Below, piece after piece: positions 10,375-21,229 of a DNA stretch of 64,000 nucleotides (position 1 is the stretch's first letter; each line of letters begins with the position of its first letter). Source of the stretch: Liopterus haemorrhoidalis (Eukaryota; Arthropoda; Insecta; Coleoptera; Dytiscidae). Below the pieces are notes generated by a model that was given only the letters and a program-made list of their open reading frames with translations, ran no database searches and was not told the DNA's origin. Location: assembly GCA_963971575.1 (NCBI GenBank), contig OZ020611.1, forward strand, positions 58,127,381 through 58,191,380. Direction: 5' to 3'. The position numbers and the translations under genes were made by a program.

Positions 10375-11463
10375 TAGGGATGGGAACGATATATCGATAT
10401 TTCGAAAAAATTGATACTTTAGAAAAATATATCGATATTTTTATATCGATATTTGAAATGCGATATATGGCGCAAAATATCGATATTCGCACAAAATATC
10501 GGATTCTTGTATCTTTATTACATTTAAATATATGCTGTTCACTTTTGTAAAAACAAACTATAGGCTATTCCAAACGTTTAGGTGGAACTAGATTTTAAAA
10601 TCTAGTAATTTTTATTTATTAATTCGGACTTTAGGTCATTTGTTTAAGCTTTGTAAATCATACTCGCATTGCAAATTCTAGATTAAATTGATTGTCATTA
10701 TAAAAAGTCCTTTTCATTGCATTTAAATTTTTTGTCATTCTTAATAAAAATTTCCCATTTATTTATTTAATTTTTTTTGTCTTCAAAATATAAAAAATGT
10801 ATTAAAATATTTAACATATGTCATTCGTTTCCATGGTTTCACTGTTGGAATTTTAAATTTTCACATCCAAACCTGAAACATGAAATAACCCAAGCAAGGT
10901 CCCTTTTCGTGACAACCTAAAATAACGAAATTTCCATTTAGTTCCGCCTAATCATTTGGAATAGCCTGTAAGACGAAATTTCGATTTCAATAATTTATAC
11001 CTTTGAAATTGCATGTCATGTTGGTATTAAAAAATTATAAAAAATGTCACTTTCTTAATAATGTTCATAACCAATAAATCTTAAGTCGGTTTTATAGCGT
11101 AAGGAATATTTTTAATTTAATGTCCTTAATACACTATAAAAGTAACCAAAAAGATCTGGTTTGTCCTTACAAAAATGAACAGCATATACATAATTATGAG
11201 AGCAGTTAACTAGGAAAATTGGTTAGTAGCTGGTTGAGTACCAACTGTAAAGTGATTGTCTGTCAAGTGGCGACTTCTTTTCCCGCCAAGCCAACAAAAA
11301 AAAAAAGACTGTAATTTATATATTTTACATGTTACGTGTTAGTTATTTCGATATATCGAAAATATCGTAATTTTTACTTCGATATATATCGAATATCGAT
11401 ACCACACTTCCGATATATCGAATCGCGCATATATCGATATTCAAAAATAAATTCCCATCGCTA
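10375..11463. mobile_element. Non-autonomous hAT-like element with ATATCGATAT repeats
   Basis: Ends TAGGGATGGGAA and TTCCCATCGCTA are inverted; flanks CTCGTGAC (10367-10374) and CTCGTGAT (11464-11471) form an 8-bp duplication with one mismatch. Both subterminal regions are full of TATCGATA palindromes. It carries a TA-flanked MITE at 10561-10968. Interior text (GAAATTTCGATTTCAATAAT; AAAGTAACCAAAAAGATCTGG) recurs at 56.8-57.5 kb. No transposase remains. Confidence 0.75.
10561..10968. mobile_element. TA-flanked MITE nested in the hAT element
   Basis: TIRs of about 30 bp: TAGGCTATTCCAAACGTTTA and, reversed, CAGGCTATTCCAAATGATTA, both followed by GGYGGAACTA. TA lies on each side (10559-10560, 10969-10970). 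A relative at about 56.85 kb has the flanking sequence without the insertion, supporting these limits. Confidence 0.75.
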
Positions 11464-11471
11464 CTCGTGAT

Positions 11472-11884
11472 TCATAAAATTTTCGCTTCCAAGATCGTTC
11501 GTTTTACCATTTGGATACACGATCCGTGTCCATATCCGTATCCATATCTGTATCCGCGGATCAGGACGCAAATAATTCGAATCCGTATCTGTATCCGCGG
11601 ATTTGGCTTGTATGTGATCCGGCACATTACTAATAAAAAGCACGATCAATCACTTTTTTTAATATTATTTTGAAATTTTGTAATCCTTGATTCTTAAGTT
11701 CGACAAAGTTAGATATTTAAAAAATTGGTAGAGTAATAATTTGTATCATTTTTAAATTTTGTAAGGCGCGTAAAGTTGGGATATAAATTTTGTTTATTGC
11801 GAGAGTTATAAGAGTGAACCTGTTTCAAATTTGTCAAACGGTTTGTATTTTTATGGTTTTATAGAAGGCAATGATAAATTTAAA
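11472..11884. other. Degenerate TATCCG-rich stretch
   Basis: 11515-11605 has repeated CCGTATCC/ATATCCGTATCC words and two GTATCCGCGGAT blocks; probably the subterminal region of another decayed transposon. The ORFs covering it on both strands are repeat translations. Confidence 0.4.
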
Positions 11885-12760
11885 GGGATGAGAAAATCAT
11901 TATTTTCAATTTCGTAAATCATATCCTGCAATCTTTTTTGTACGGAACATCAGTTAAAATTCTAATAGCACGGCGTTGCAAGGAAAATATTCTTACCGCT
12001 GCATCAGAGAGACCTCAAACTAACAGTGCATACGATATGTAGGATTGAAATAGTGCAAAATAGGAAAAGTGTAGATATCTTGGGAAACGGAATTGTGGAG
12101 AATTCGGAATAGGAAAATTGATTTACATAATTTATATGTCAGAGAGTCAATGTGTTGAGTCCATTTCAGGATAGGATCAATATACTCTCAAAAAATTAAC
12201 AGAGTTAGAATTGTCATAGTCATGATTTTTAAAGGTAAGGAGAATTGGTTGGGTTTTTTCAACATGTTGATTTGTTAGAAATAAACCATCTATTTATTTT
12301 GTCTAACATTATTGAATTTATATTCAATATATTTGTATAAGTTGCTGAATGAATAAAGAAGGTAGTGTCGTCTGCATAACGAATTAATTTTGCAGCTAAA
12401 GAGTTCGAAAAGTCATTAATAATATATATTAATGACTTTTCGAACTCTTAAAAAAAAATAGCAAAAGTCCCAAGATTTAACCTTGAGGCACACCATAAAA
12501 TGTTGTTAGTATTTCTGATTTAAAGTTATTCAGATCACCAAACTGTTTACGGTCAATGAATTATGATTAAATTAGAGAACAACAATGTCAAAACCATAAA
12601 TGGCAAATTTTCAATAAGAATGGTATGAGAAACAATGTCGAACGCTTTACTCAAAATAATTAAAGTTGAAAAGCACAGATCGCTAGTTTCAAGATTATCT
12701 GATATTTCATTAATAAAAATAAGATTGCAACTGTGGTCGAATTATTATTCTTGAAAATGG
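11885..12760 (-). pseudogene. Non-LTR retrotransposon RT relic with YADD motif
   Basis: The minus strand reads, in order, LSKAFDIVSHTILIENL, YGVPQG-stop-ILGLLLF, INDFSNSLAAKLIRYADDTT (YADD catalytic motif near 12370-12380), a NSVNFLRVYIDP-LKWTQHID block and AVRIFSLQRRAIRILTDVPY. This is the palm and thumb of a Jockey-like RT. Stops and frameshifts occur throughout, and a 47-bp palindrome replaces part of the LLYINDF region. Confidence 0.8.
12401..12447. repeat. 47-bp palindrome inside the RT relic
   Basis: Arms GAGTTCGAAAAGTCATTAAT (12401-12420) and its exact reverse complement (12428-12447) with a 7-base AT loop. One arm is the native codons for INDFSNSL of the RT; the other is an inverted duplicate. 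Confidence 0.9.
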
Positions 12761-12945
12761 ACTACGAATAACTAAACAGATTATTTGTTTCAAAATAAGA
12801 CATAGTTTGTTTATACCATTTTTTTTTTTTCAAAAATTAAAAAAAAATGTAGTAATGATAGAGGACGATAGTTATTCAAGATATCTTTAATGCCTTTTTA
12901 GGGTTTTGTAGGTATGACCAAAAACCCTTATACCGTCATTTTGTC

Positions 12946-12946
<1 letters not shown>

Positions 12947-13043
<97 letters not shown>

Positions 13044-13044
13044 A

Positions 13045-13135
<91 letters not shown>

Positions 13136-13136
13136 A

Positions 13137-13217
<81 letters not shown>

Positions 13218-13218
13218 T

Positions 13219-13261
<43 letters not shown>

Positions 13262-13262
13262 G
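12947..13262 (+). repeat. (TCTG)79 microsatellite
   Basis: 316 bp of TCTG with only three visible changes (TGTATG at about 13041 and 13134, GTCTTTCTG at about 13215). Produces the false SVCLSVCL and TDRQTDRQ reading frames on both strands. Confidence 0.97.
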
Positions 13263-13734
13263 GTCGGTAAAAATTTTAGCCAAACGGCTAAACCTAGAGA
13301 GTTGAAATTTTGCATGCTTATACAACTCTTTGACCCGCACATAGGAAAAATACTAAAACATCTAAAAAACATATCCCTCTAAAAATATAAACAAATATGT
13401 GCTCATCGAAAAAAAAATATTTTTTTATAATTCTGAGTAGGGTATCAAATGAAAGCCCTTGGTACGTGGATTAACAATCAAATTTTTATTTTTGCAAAAT
13501 AAATTATTTTGAAGCGATTTTTGCCAAAATTGTGCAAAAATTTTTTTGTCCCACACCCTGCAGATGGTTTAAACTAAAAATCTGAAAAAATTCTAAGTAA
13601 TGTATATTGGTGTGAACCGGAATAGTACCACAGGAATTTTTGATCAGATTATGTTTTTGGGAAAAAACGCATTTTTTGTGATTTTTTGCTAATAATGTAC
13701 ACAAGTTATAGCTTTGTAACACGCCACACTGGAA

Positions 13735-13815
13735 CTTGTATGCTGGTGTAGTGGTATTTGACGCTGATTTTTCAACCAAGTAACCCGATCCGAAAGGGAT
13801 CGAACCCTGTGAGAA
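13735..13815 (+). other. tRNA-like segment in the TCTG element
   Basis: ATGCTGGTGTAGTGGTATTT resembles an A box region and GGGATCGAACCC at about 13797-13808 resembles a B box, 50-60 bases apart. The corresponding place in copy 2 (20050-20125) also has a tRNA-like AGTGTAATGGCTAGCATGCT segment but a different sequence. No convincing cloverleaf; not a tRNA gene. Confidence 0.35.
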
Positions 13816-14245
13816 GAGACAATATTATATTTTTGGTTTTTTTTTAAATTTTTATATTGTTTAAATTATTTTTTCAAAATTCTAGTTATATTTGGCAAAT
13901 GTTGCATTTAATTTTTAAAAGCGTAAATTTAAAGCCAGTGGAAATTGTTTAAATTATAATTTAATTCTGTTTCAATGTACACGAAATCAGAAGGGCGGAA
14001 CTTATAACAACCAATGGAAGCCATAGGCGCAATTTTTAAAATTCTTAATGAACCTTGCTATATATAAAAAAAATACTGCACATATTTAGAAACCTAAATA
14101 ATGGTATTAGGCGTTCGAATTAAAATTAACAAAAAAAATATTTTAATATAAAATTTGTTTTCTCATCCAAAATAATCATCATTCACTTATTAAATACCTG
14201 CAAAACCCTGAAATGTGTGAAAATTCACACTCCACGTCAATTTTT

Positions 14246-14755
14246 TGATAAGAGGAAGGATTGCAAATTTTAAATTATCTGGGAATAAATATTTTTTATG
14301 CAGATATTTATTATTTTTGTTAGTGGAATAACAATTTCATTTTTTGCTACTTTTCTACGGAAAACCCATATGCGTCTCTACATGTACTATTTTTTAATGA
14401 ATCTATATCCTCTTGAACGATATTGAAGGAAATAGATGTGAATAAAATTGAAAGATTATTTGCGGAGGTGGGTAAAGTTAAATAAGATTGAGCTAAAATA
14501 TTAGAGAAAGGTAAAGCTTTTAAAATATTGGTTGTTATGCGGGCAAAATGGTGGTTAAATCCATTAACTGACAAATGACTTGTACAACTGTTAGGTTTTT
14601 TGATTTTCTATTATTATTAATCACTGGCTATGTAGATTTAGGAACGCTGGACGGGAATCTGATGAATAAGGAATTAACTTCAATTTTAGATAGTTTAATT
14701 TCATGCCTGTATTTTGCTCTAAAAATATTTTTTCTAATTCTCAATTCTTCTGATG
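14246..14755. other. No recognised gene
   Basis: Two back-to-back ORFs (14347-14574 minus, 14575-14805 plus) lack family motifs. On the minus strand the text has weak LINE-like wording but no diagnostic block. Confidence 0.35.
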
Positions 14756-14763
14756 GTTTAATC

Positions 14764-14916
14764 CAGGGCTTCTTAAACTTTTTTCATTCACGACCCCATT
14801 TATGATTGTGAGTTTGTTCGCGACCCCAGGTTCGCTAGATTTTATAAATTTATTAATTTAAATATTTTACATTAAGATCTCGCGACCCCAAGATTTCGCT
14901 AAGCTAAGAAGCCCTG
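14764..14916. mobile_element. hAT MITE, 153 bp
   Basis: Ends CAGGGCTTCTTAAACTT and AAGCTAAGAAGCCCTG, with exact 8-bp duplication GTTTAATC at 14756-14763 and 14917-14924. CGACCCC blocks lie just inside both ends, as in many hAT MITEs. Confidence 0.9.
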
Positions 14917-14989
14917 GTTTAATCAAATATGTATGATGTCTAAAGAGTTTCAAGATATTGAATTTTTTTTCGGTAATCTAATATATTGT

Positions 14990-15147
14990 CGGCCTTGGTA
15001 GCGTAGAGGTAGTGCTCCTGCTGCACGAGCCAAAGGTCCCGGGTTCGAATCCCGGTCAGGGAATGGATGTTTGTAAGCCACAGTGTAATTGGGACATTTA
15101 ATCCTGTTCTGTGGTTAATAAAAAATAATAATAAAAAATAAAATATA
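14990..15147 (+). mobile_element. tRNA-derived SINE
   Basis: Head GGCCTTGGTAGCGTAGAGGT, then a perfect T arm CCGGG-TTCGAAT-CCCGG (B box GGTTCGAATCC) at about 15039-15055. A non-tRNA body and an AATAATAATAAAAAATAAAA tail follow, so it is a retroposon and not a functional tRNA gene. Confidence 0.85.
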
Positions 15148-15972
15148 AGATATGTTAACGTGAATTTTTTCACGCGGAAGCTACCGATAGAAACTCCCAA
15201 AAGGGTCTAAATAGTGATAACTGATGACAGCCAAATACATAAACAAAGTGTGTAGTCAAATTGAATCTGGCCCGAACTTATAAACACTAGTATTTCAATT
15301 ATTATTACTTCAACTATGACGAATGATCGTTTATTCGGTTCGAGTATGTTGTTTGTTTGTTCATTGTAGTAAGTTTGCCAATTTGCCAATTATCGCAAAC
15401 GCCTTCAATTTCTATTAAAATACTGTTCTGTATTTATGAATGTATGTATAATAAATTACTCTATAATATATTCAAAAATATGCCTTCATTTTTTGCATCG
15501 ATTAAAAAAAAATCTGAGGGCGAAAACAAACCAAATATTGTACAAATATAACATAAATATGTTGGTATGTATTGCAAAAAGTAACAAAATTATAGATTTT
15601 ATTTTTTTAATTGCGGAGCCCTGAAACTTCATTAATATTCATATAGACTCGTCCATAATTACGAATATGAATTTAAACACAAAAATCTCTCTAAAATACA
15701 GGTACATATGATTAGCCTACCTATCTTGCTGACCCTTAAAGTTTTCTCGGGGAATCATTGGGTTGCGAGAAACCCTGGTTGTGAAACGTTGGTTTAAAGG
15801 AATGAGAAACGTTATAAATTTATATCCAAGTTAAAAAATGTCATAGTTCATTTGCAGTATTCTGTTTTACAAAATCCTGTTTTTCTTTCTTTGAAATATA
15901 TTCAACTTTTCTTAAAATTTTCTAAACGCAGTTTTTAATACCAATATAAAGTTATAAATTTAAGTCAATATA
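15148..15972. other. No gene; partial hAT MITE at its right
   Basis: 15606-15782 has GCGGAGCCCTG at the left and GTTGCGAGAAACCCTGGTTG followed by TGAAACGTTG at the right, like a worn hAT MITE with a lost left end. The rest is AT-rich and unassigned. Confidence 0.4.
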
Positions 15973-16207
15973 GAAATTACATAAGGGTTGGCTATGGAAA
16001 ATAAAAGTAATGTCAGCAGCAAGGTTTAGAATTAATTATATTTTCATTACTTAATCACTTCATTGTATTTGACCGAAGTCGAATTCTTATTTCTGTTATT
16101 AGAATTAATTAACTGTTATCACTGTTGTTGTCATAAGTTTCTATTGTTATATAAAGCTTGCAGTAGATATTATTTTATTTGTTCATAGCCAACCCTTATG
16201 TAATTTC
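15973..16207. mobile_element. MITE with perfect 24-bp TIRs
   Basis: 15973-15996 (starts GAAATTACATAAGGGTTGGC) and 16184-16207 are exact reverse complements. The 187-bp interior is AT-rich and non-coding. Superfamily not assigned because the flanks show no clear duplication. Confidence 0.8.
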
Positions 16208-16345
16208 TTTTTGAACTCATGGTATATCCTTTGTTGGGAAAAATGATCAGAATCCTATTGTTTGAAGGATAAGGATATGATAATTTAGAAATTATAAGCG
16301 ATAAATTTTAAAAATTAGTATTATCAGTTCAATAATATATTTTTA

Positions 16346-16945
16346 CCGACCGCCAACATATATAAGGGAGGTATTGTGATCATACCGATTTTGACATTTC
16401 GAGATTTCGATGGATCTCTACGAATTTAGGTCCCTACATAACGTTTTGACTATTTTTAGCATAATGTCTGTCAGTCTGTCTGTCCGTATGTCCGTCCGTC
16501 CGTCTGTCCGTCCGTCCGTCTGTCCGGCTGTCCGTCTGTCTGTCTGTCCGTCCGTCTGTCTGTGCAGAGCAAATTGGGCTAAAAGGATTTTTATGAAACT
16601 TCATATTTAAACTTTTGACATCAATGGCACGAGTTGATCAACTTATGGTAAAAATCGGTTGACTGAAAATGGGAGTTTACTCCTGTCGATTTTAAGATTT
16701 TTGCGAATATTTAGCAACAGAAAAATATTTCGAAAAAATTTATTTAACAAAAGCAATAACCAACAACTTTTATTTGAGAAATTTTTTGATAAAACGAAAC
16801 ATTTTTGAAAAATGTTTCGATATTTTTTCTATGTATCTATTTTTTCATACTTATATGTAACGTTTCCATGGTTATGATAAATAATATCTCTGTTAGAAAA
16901 TATTAGGCCAAGTTAGTCTACTCTGCTGCTAAAATGTATTTTATA
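16346..16945 (+). mobile_element. Dispersed repeat family 2 with GTCC/GTCT array, copy 1
   Basis: Starts ACCGACCGCCAACATATATA and runs to GTTAGTCTACTCTGCTGCTA. A mixed GTCTGTCC/GTCC array lies at 16464-16562. The same order in reverse is at 21895-22600 (full) and 21230-21500 (one end only). Conserved blocks include GGCACGAGTTGATCAACTT and CCATGGTTATGATAAATAAT. No protein coding; class unknown. Confidence 0.7.
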
Positions 16946-17621
16946 CAAGTACTTTCCGTCGTACAAGCCGTCGATCCTGTGCTGACCACAGCTGATTTTT
17001 TTAATTCTATGTTGCGTAATACATTGTTTGTTTAAGCACATTTTTACAAGAAAATCCATAAAATACATAACGGAAACAGAAAACAGAACTTAAAATTAAC
17101 AAAGAACATGAAATTACAAATATAACAAATATGGTTTGAATCTGTAGTAATTTTACAAATACGGTCTCAACTCGTAGCAGTGACCGCTCATTCATAAAGA
17201 ATTAATGAATGAGTTGTACTACCTAGTGCGAAAGAAAATTCTTATCGCTATGTACACGCTCGTTGCTCGTCGCTCAGAGTCTTTCCCGCAAACCCATAAT
17301 GAGTATGAAAGACAGCAGATTGGAATAGATGAATAAACAAACGTCGGATAGTACAACGATCAAAACTGTTCGTAGATCTATTAAGTAGAGGTAAGTAAGA
17401 TACTTGAAATGAATCGACAAGAAAATTTTGTATGATTGAAGTCTAGTCACTGGGAGCGCAGTTGGGGGGGGGGGTATGAGCTTGAGCCTCCTTTCGTTCC
17501 CAGCACTAAAATTATCTCGCCTATGGCTATGGCTAGGAATTTAGGAAGTTTGCACTGTTTTCTGTCTGACTTTATTTTATGGTTTCGGTTCCCAGCACTA
17601 ATTTTAATATATTTACCCTAG
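16946..17621. other. No recognised gene
   Basis: AT-rich. A G10 run lies at about 17464-17473 and GTTCCCAGCACTA words occur at 17498 and 17591, the same word that ends the minisatellite block downstream. Confidence 0.4.
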
Positions 17622-17965
17622 AACCGGGTATATAATCTAGGAACTCGGAATCGCGTATCTAGAACCGGGTATCCGAAACCGGGCATCCGGAACCGGGCAT
17701 TCAAAACCAGGTATTTGGAACCAGGTAATCGGAACCGGGTAATCGGAACCGGGTATCCGGAACGGAGTATCCGGAACCGAGCATTCGGAACCTGGTATTT
17801 GGAACCGGGTATTCGGGACCGGATAATCGGAACCGGGTAATCGGAACTGGGTAATCGGAACCGGGTAATCGGAACCGGGTATCTGAAAACGGTATCCGGG
17901 TAACGCAAAAATTCCAAACCCGGTTTTACCCGAAAACCGGAACCGGGTACCCGAAAAACCGGTTT
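17622..17965. repeat. Minisatellite, about 10-bp unit (GGAACCGGGTAT)
   Basis: Some 30 imperfect units of the GGAACCGGGTA-TC type. It is bracketed by a direct repeat of GGTTTCGGTTCCCAGCACTA (about 17580) and GGTTTCGGTTCCCAGAACTA (about 17963). The reverse strand word TAGTxCTGGGAACCGAAACC looks like a hAT-type terminus, so the array may be the expanded subterminal repeats of an element. Confidence 0.85.
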
Positions 17966-18835
17966 CGGTTCCCAGAACTAGTTTTAAGAGAATTTTGTCT
18001 TTTGAGCTCCTTCCCCAAGATAAATTCCTGGGTACGCGCCCTTTGAAGCCAAATGTCGCGACACACAGTACCCAGGACGAGATAAAACGATTAAAGAATT
18101 TTGCCAAAAACACAATTCGTTAATAAGTTTTGCGTATGTTACGCAAATATGTAATTTGATAATCAATCTAACCTATAATTTAACTGACCCTTCCTAAAAT
18201 GAAACATTGTTCAAGTACATAAAATACTCTCTAAATAAGGTAAAAAATAATTCCTTTATTGTGATAGGACTCTTAATAACGAGTCGTCAGTGTTGCAATG
18301 TTAACAATCCTCGGTAACGATATCCTTGTAACTTTCTTGCAAATATTTTCTTTTCCTGACCTTCCTAAAAACCTTCATATCACGCAATACGAGCTTTCCG
18401 ATCTTTATTTTTGTTTCTGGAAGACAATTACTTTTGCACAGCGGTTACTTGTCAGTTGCAGTCGATACACTTCCTTGATGTGTCCGAAACATTCAACCTT
18501 TTTGCGATCCGGTATTTGTCATATTTCTTCCTCTATTAATTGTCTCAATTTTTCCCCAGAATTACTTCTATTATTGACAATATTTTTAAAATAAATTTTA
18601 CAGTTGTGTTAAAACTGTTGAAATGATTTATTTTTGCTATCTATAAGCTTTGAGGCGGACAGTCATGCATTGCGATACCACATAATTTTCTTATCAAAAT
18701 CCATTTAAATTAGTAACCAAAAAAAAATAATTAAAAAAATATAGAAGGTATTTTGTGAAAATATGGCGAATTAAGTACAATCATGAACAATACAAGCAAC
18801 TAGCCATTTAAGGCATGAGGATCTCATAAGAGATC
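17966..18835. other. No recognised gene
   Basis: The 98-codon ORF at 18298-18594 and the minus ORFs here have no recognisable domain or family motif. Confidence 0.35.
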
Positions 18836-18909
18836 CTTTTTAGGGTTTTGTTAGACCAAAAAATCCTTATACCGTTATTTTGTCGTCTGTCTGTCTGTCT
18901 GTCTGTCTA

Positions 18910-18960
<51 letters not shown>

Positions 18961-20537
18961 ATCTGTCTGTCTGTCTGTCTGTCTGTTCGGTAAAAATTGT
19001 AGCCAAACAGCTAAACAAAGCAACAAGAGAGTTGAAATTTGGCATGCTTATACAAATCTTTGACCCGCACATAGGAAAAATACTAAAACATCTAAAAAAC
19101 ATATCTCCCTAAAAATATAAACAAATATATGCTCATCGAAAAAAAAATTTTTTTTTTCAAAATTCTGAGTAGGGTATCAAATGAAAGTCCTTAGTACGTG
19201 GATTAACGATCAAAATTTTATTTTTGCAAAATAAATAATTTAGACACGATTTTAGCCAAAATTGTGCAAAAAAATTTTGTCCCACACCCTGCAGCCAAGA
19301 TGGTTTAACCCTTTCACTGCGCAATACGCTTTGAGATTTCGTGCTCGCTGTGCGCACATATTTCGGTGACTGCGAGTTTATTCGTGTAGAGCAGTTGGCG
19401 TGAACTTTTTGCGTAAGTTTTCATGACATGAATGATGGTGACGATATGACTAATGTTAGGAAAAAAATGTAATGTGAGTGAATGAATATAAAAATACAAT
19501 CAAAAAGATTTTATTTTTAAAAAAAATTGTTTTATTTACCTATATGCTATACTAATTATGAAACTGACAAAGAGTAGGTAATCTAGTTTCGTATACCGAA
19601 CTGGAATAAACTATAATATACTTACCATATATATTTATATAAAATCAATATAAATAAGAAGATATACTGAATGTAAGACACTATCTAACTGAATTGAACG
19701 GCACAGCAACGTATACCAACGCAACGTGCTCGCAGCTACTTGAACTGGTTGGGGTACCCAGCGAGAATAGTCGTGTTGAGCAGGGAACAATTTAAAACAC
19801 GGCGCGAGTTAACTCGCTCGGAGCGTATCGGGCCACACTTTTATTTACGAGTATATACGGTTGGAGAAGCGAAAGGGTTAAACTAAAAATCTGAAAAAAT
19901 TCTAAGTAATGTACATTTGTGTGAACCGAAATAGTACAACAGGAATTTTTAATCAGATTATGTTTTCGGAAAATATTGCATTTTTTGTGTTTTTTGCTTG
20001 ACCACGTAAAATATTCAATAACTTATCTAACACAATGAACCAGTATGCTTTGATAGTGTAATGGCTAGCATGCTCGCGTTCTAATTTGCAAACTAAAGTT
20101 CTTTCCGCTGTCCAGGCAATTTTATTTTTTATGTTTTTTTTGCATTTTTATTTTGTTTAAATTATTTTTTCAAAATTCTAGTTATATTTGGGCAAATGTT
20201 GCATTTAGTTTTTAAAAGCGTAAATTAATAACCAGTGGAAATTGTTAAAATCGAATAAACGAAATCAGAGGGGCGGGGTTATGACTTAAAACAACCAATG
20301 GTAGCCATAGACGCAATTTTCAAAATCTTAATGAAGCTTGCTATATATAAAAAAAATACTGCTCATATTTAGAAACCTAAATAATGGCATTAGGCATTCG
20401 AATTAATAAAGTTGACAAAAAAAATATTTTAACATAAAATTTGTTTTGGCATTCCAAATAATCATCATTCACTTACTAAATACCTGCAAAACCCTGAAAT
20501 GTGTGAAAATTCACACTTCACAGCAATTTTTTGTAAC
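18836..20537 (+). mobile_element. Dispersed repeat family with TCTG array, copy 2
   Basis: Same order as copy 1 at 12897: TTTTTAGGGTTTTGT start, TCTG array (18887-18985, about 25 units with a few changes), GCATGCTTATACAA block, TACCTGCAAAACCCTGAAA and the GTGTGAAAATTCACAC hairpin at the end. It is longer because a TTAA-flanked MITE (19309-19877) has inserted in it. Confidence 0.75.
19309..19877. mobile_element. piggyBac-like MITE, 569 bp
   Basis: TTAA at 19305-19308 and 19878-19881; ends CCCTTTCACTGCGC and GAGAAGCGAAAGGG (reversed CCCTTTCGCTTCTC). Copy 1 of the host repeat reads straight through as GATGGTTTAAACTAAAAATC, so the empty site is visible in this window. Non-coding. Confidence 0.9.
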
Positions 20538-20835
20538 ATTATTTCCCTATTACCCGGCTCTGAATACAAGAAAGATCAAAAACCGGATATAAGAATGCTC
20601 AAAGTGGGAAGACTGATTACAGATCTTGTACAGATAATGAAGGATGGCAAAAAAACGACGAAGTACCTTATTTTAGGAACGCTGTTTCTTATGAGATATA
20701 CTTTATTTATTAACAAAAGAAGTATTCAGTCCGAACACAGTAGCAAATGTGACATATTTTATGGGCACCGTATAAAGTCATCTTGCTGACACAGTAAGGG
20801 GCAGATAAAAATATGTAGGTACTTGTATCATCGTA

Positions 20836-21087
20836 TTATTATTATTATTATATTATTTATTTTACATCGGCCTTTATTTCTGCAACGAGGCTAATCGCCG
20901 ATGCCAGGGGGCGAGCTCCTACACCTGGATGAGGGGTGAATGATTGTGAAATGAGAGTAATGTAAACATATTATTCTCGCCCGAATAATATCACCAACGA
21001 AGCAGGCTCGAACCACAGACCGGACAATCGTACTGTGTTTCCACCAGTACAAACCGCACGACTAAGTGCGCTCGACCACCACGTTGG
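20836..21087 (-). mobile_element. Leu/Ser-tRNA-like SINE, copy 2
   Basis: Minus strand begins GCCAACGTGGTGGTCGAGCG and has B box TGGTTCGAGCC; the body ends with GGCATCGGCGATTAGCCTCG and an AATAAT tail. A 14-bp duplication CTTGTATCATCGTA flanks it (20822-20835, 21088-21101). The same SINE is at 39574. Confidence 0.92.
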
Positions 21088-21229
21088 CTTGTATCATCGT
21101 AGAAAGGTCAGAGTCCTAAGCTGTATAGGTTCTTCCAGTTATATTCTGCCACAGAAAATTTAAATAAAGAAACAAAAAAAAATCAGTCTGGCCACTACAA
21201 GACCGACCGCCATCATAAAGTACTTCTAT

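Larger units (their letters stand above)
12897..14245 (+). mobile_element. Dispersed repeat family with TCTG array, copy 1
   Basis: Begins TAGGGTTTTGTAGGTATGAC and ends near TACCTGCAAAACCCTGAAA, a short inverted pair, followed by the hairpin GTGTGAAAATTCACAC. A long TCTG array sits 50 bp inside the left end. The same layout, 85-90% alike by eye, is at 18836-20537, and a shorter relative at 24048. No transposase coding; class unknown. The hairpin near the 3' end would suit a Helitron-like element, but the expected CTRR end was not found. Confidence 0.65.

Noticed and set aside
12947..13262. CRISPR-like regular array
   Set aside because: The units are 4 bp with no spacers, and the genome is eukaryotic.
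12887..13382. Long SVCLSVCL and TDRQTDRQ reading frames on both strands
   Set aside because: They are translations of the (TCTG)n array; the same happens at 16410-16610, 18848-19063 and 22237-22590.
14990..15063. Possible functional tRNA gene
   Set aside because: The T arm is perfect, but the acceptor and anticodon arms pair poorly and a SINE body with an A-rich tail follows. Same reasoning for 1857-1928, 20836-21087, 39574 and 58075.
18298..18594. 98-codon ORF as a gene
   Set aside because: No domain, no family wording and AT-rich composition like the surrounding non-coding text.
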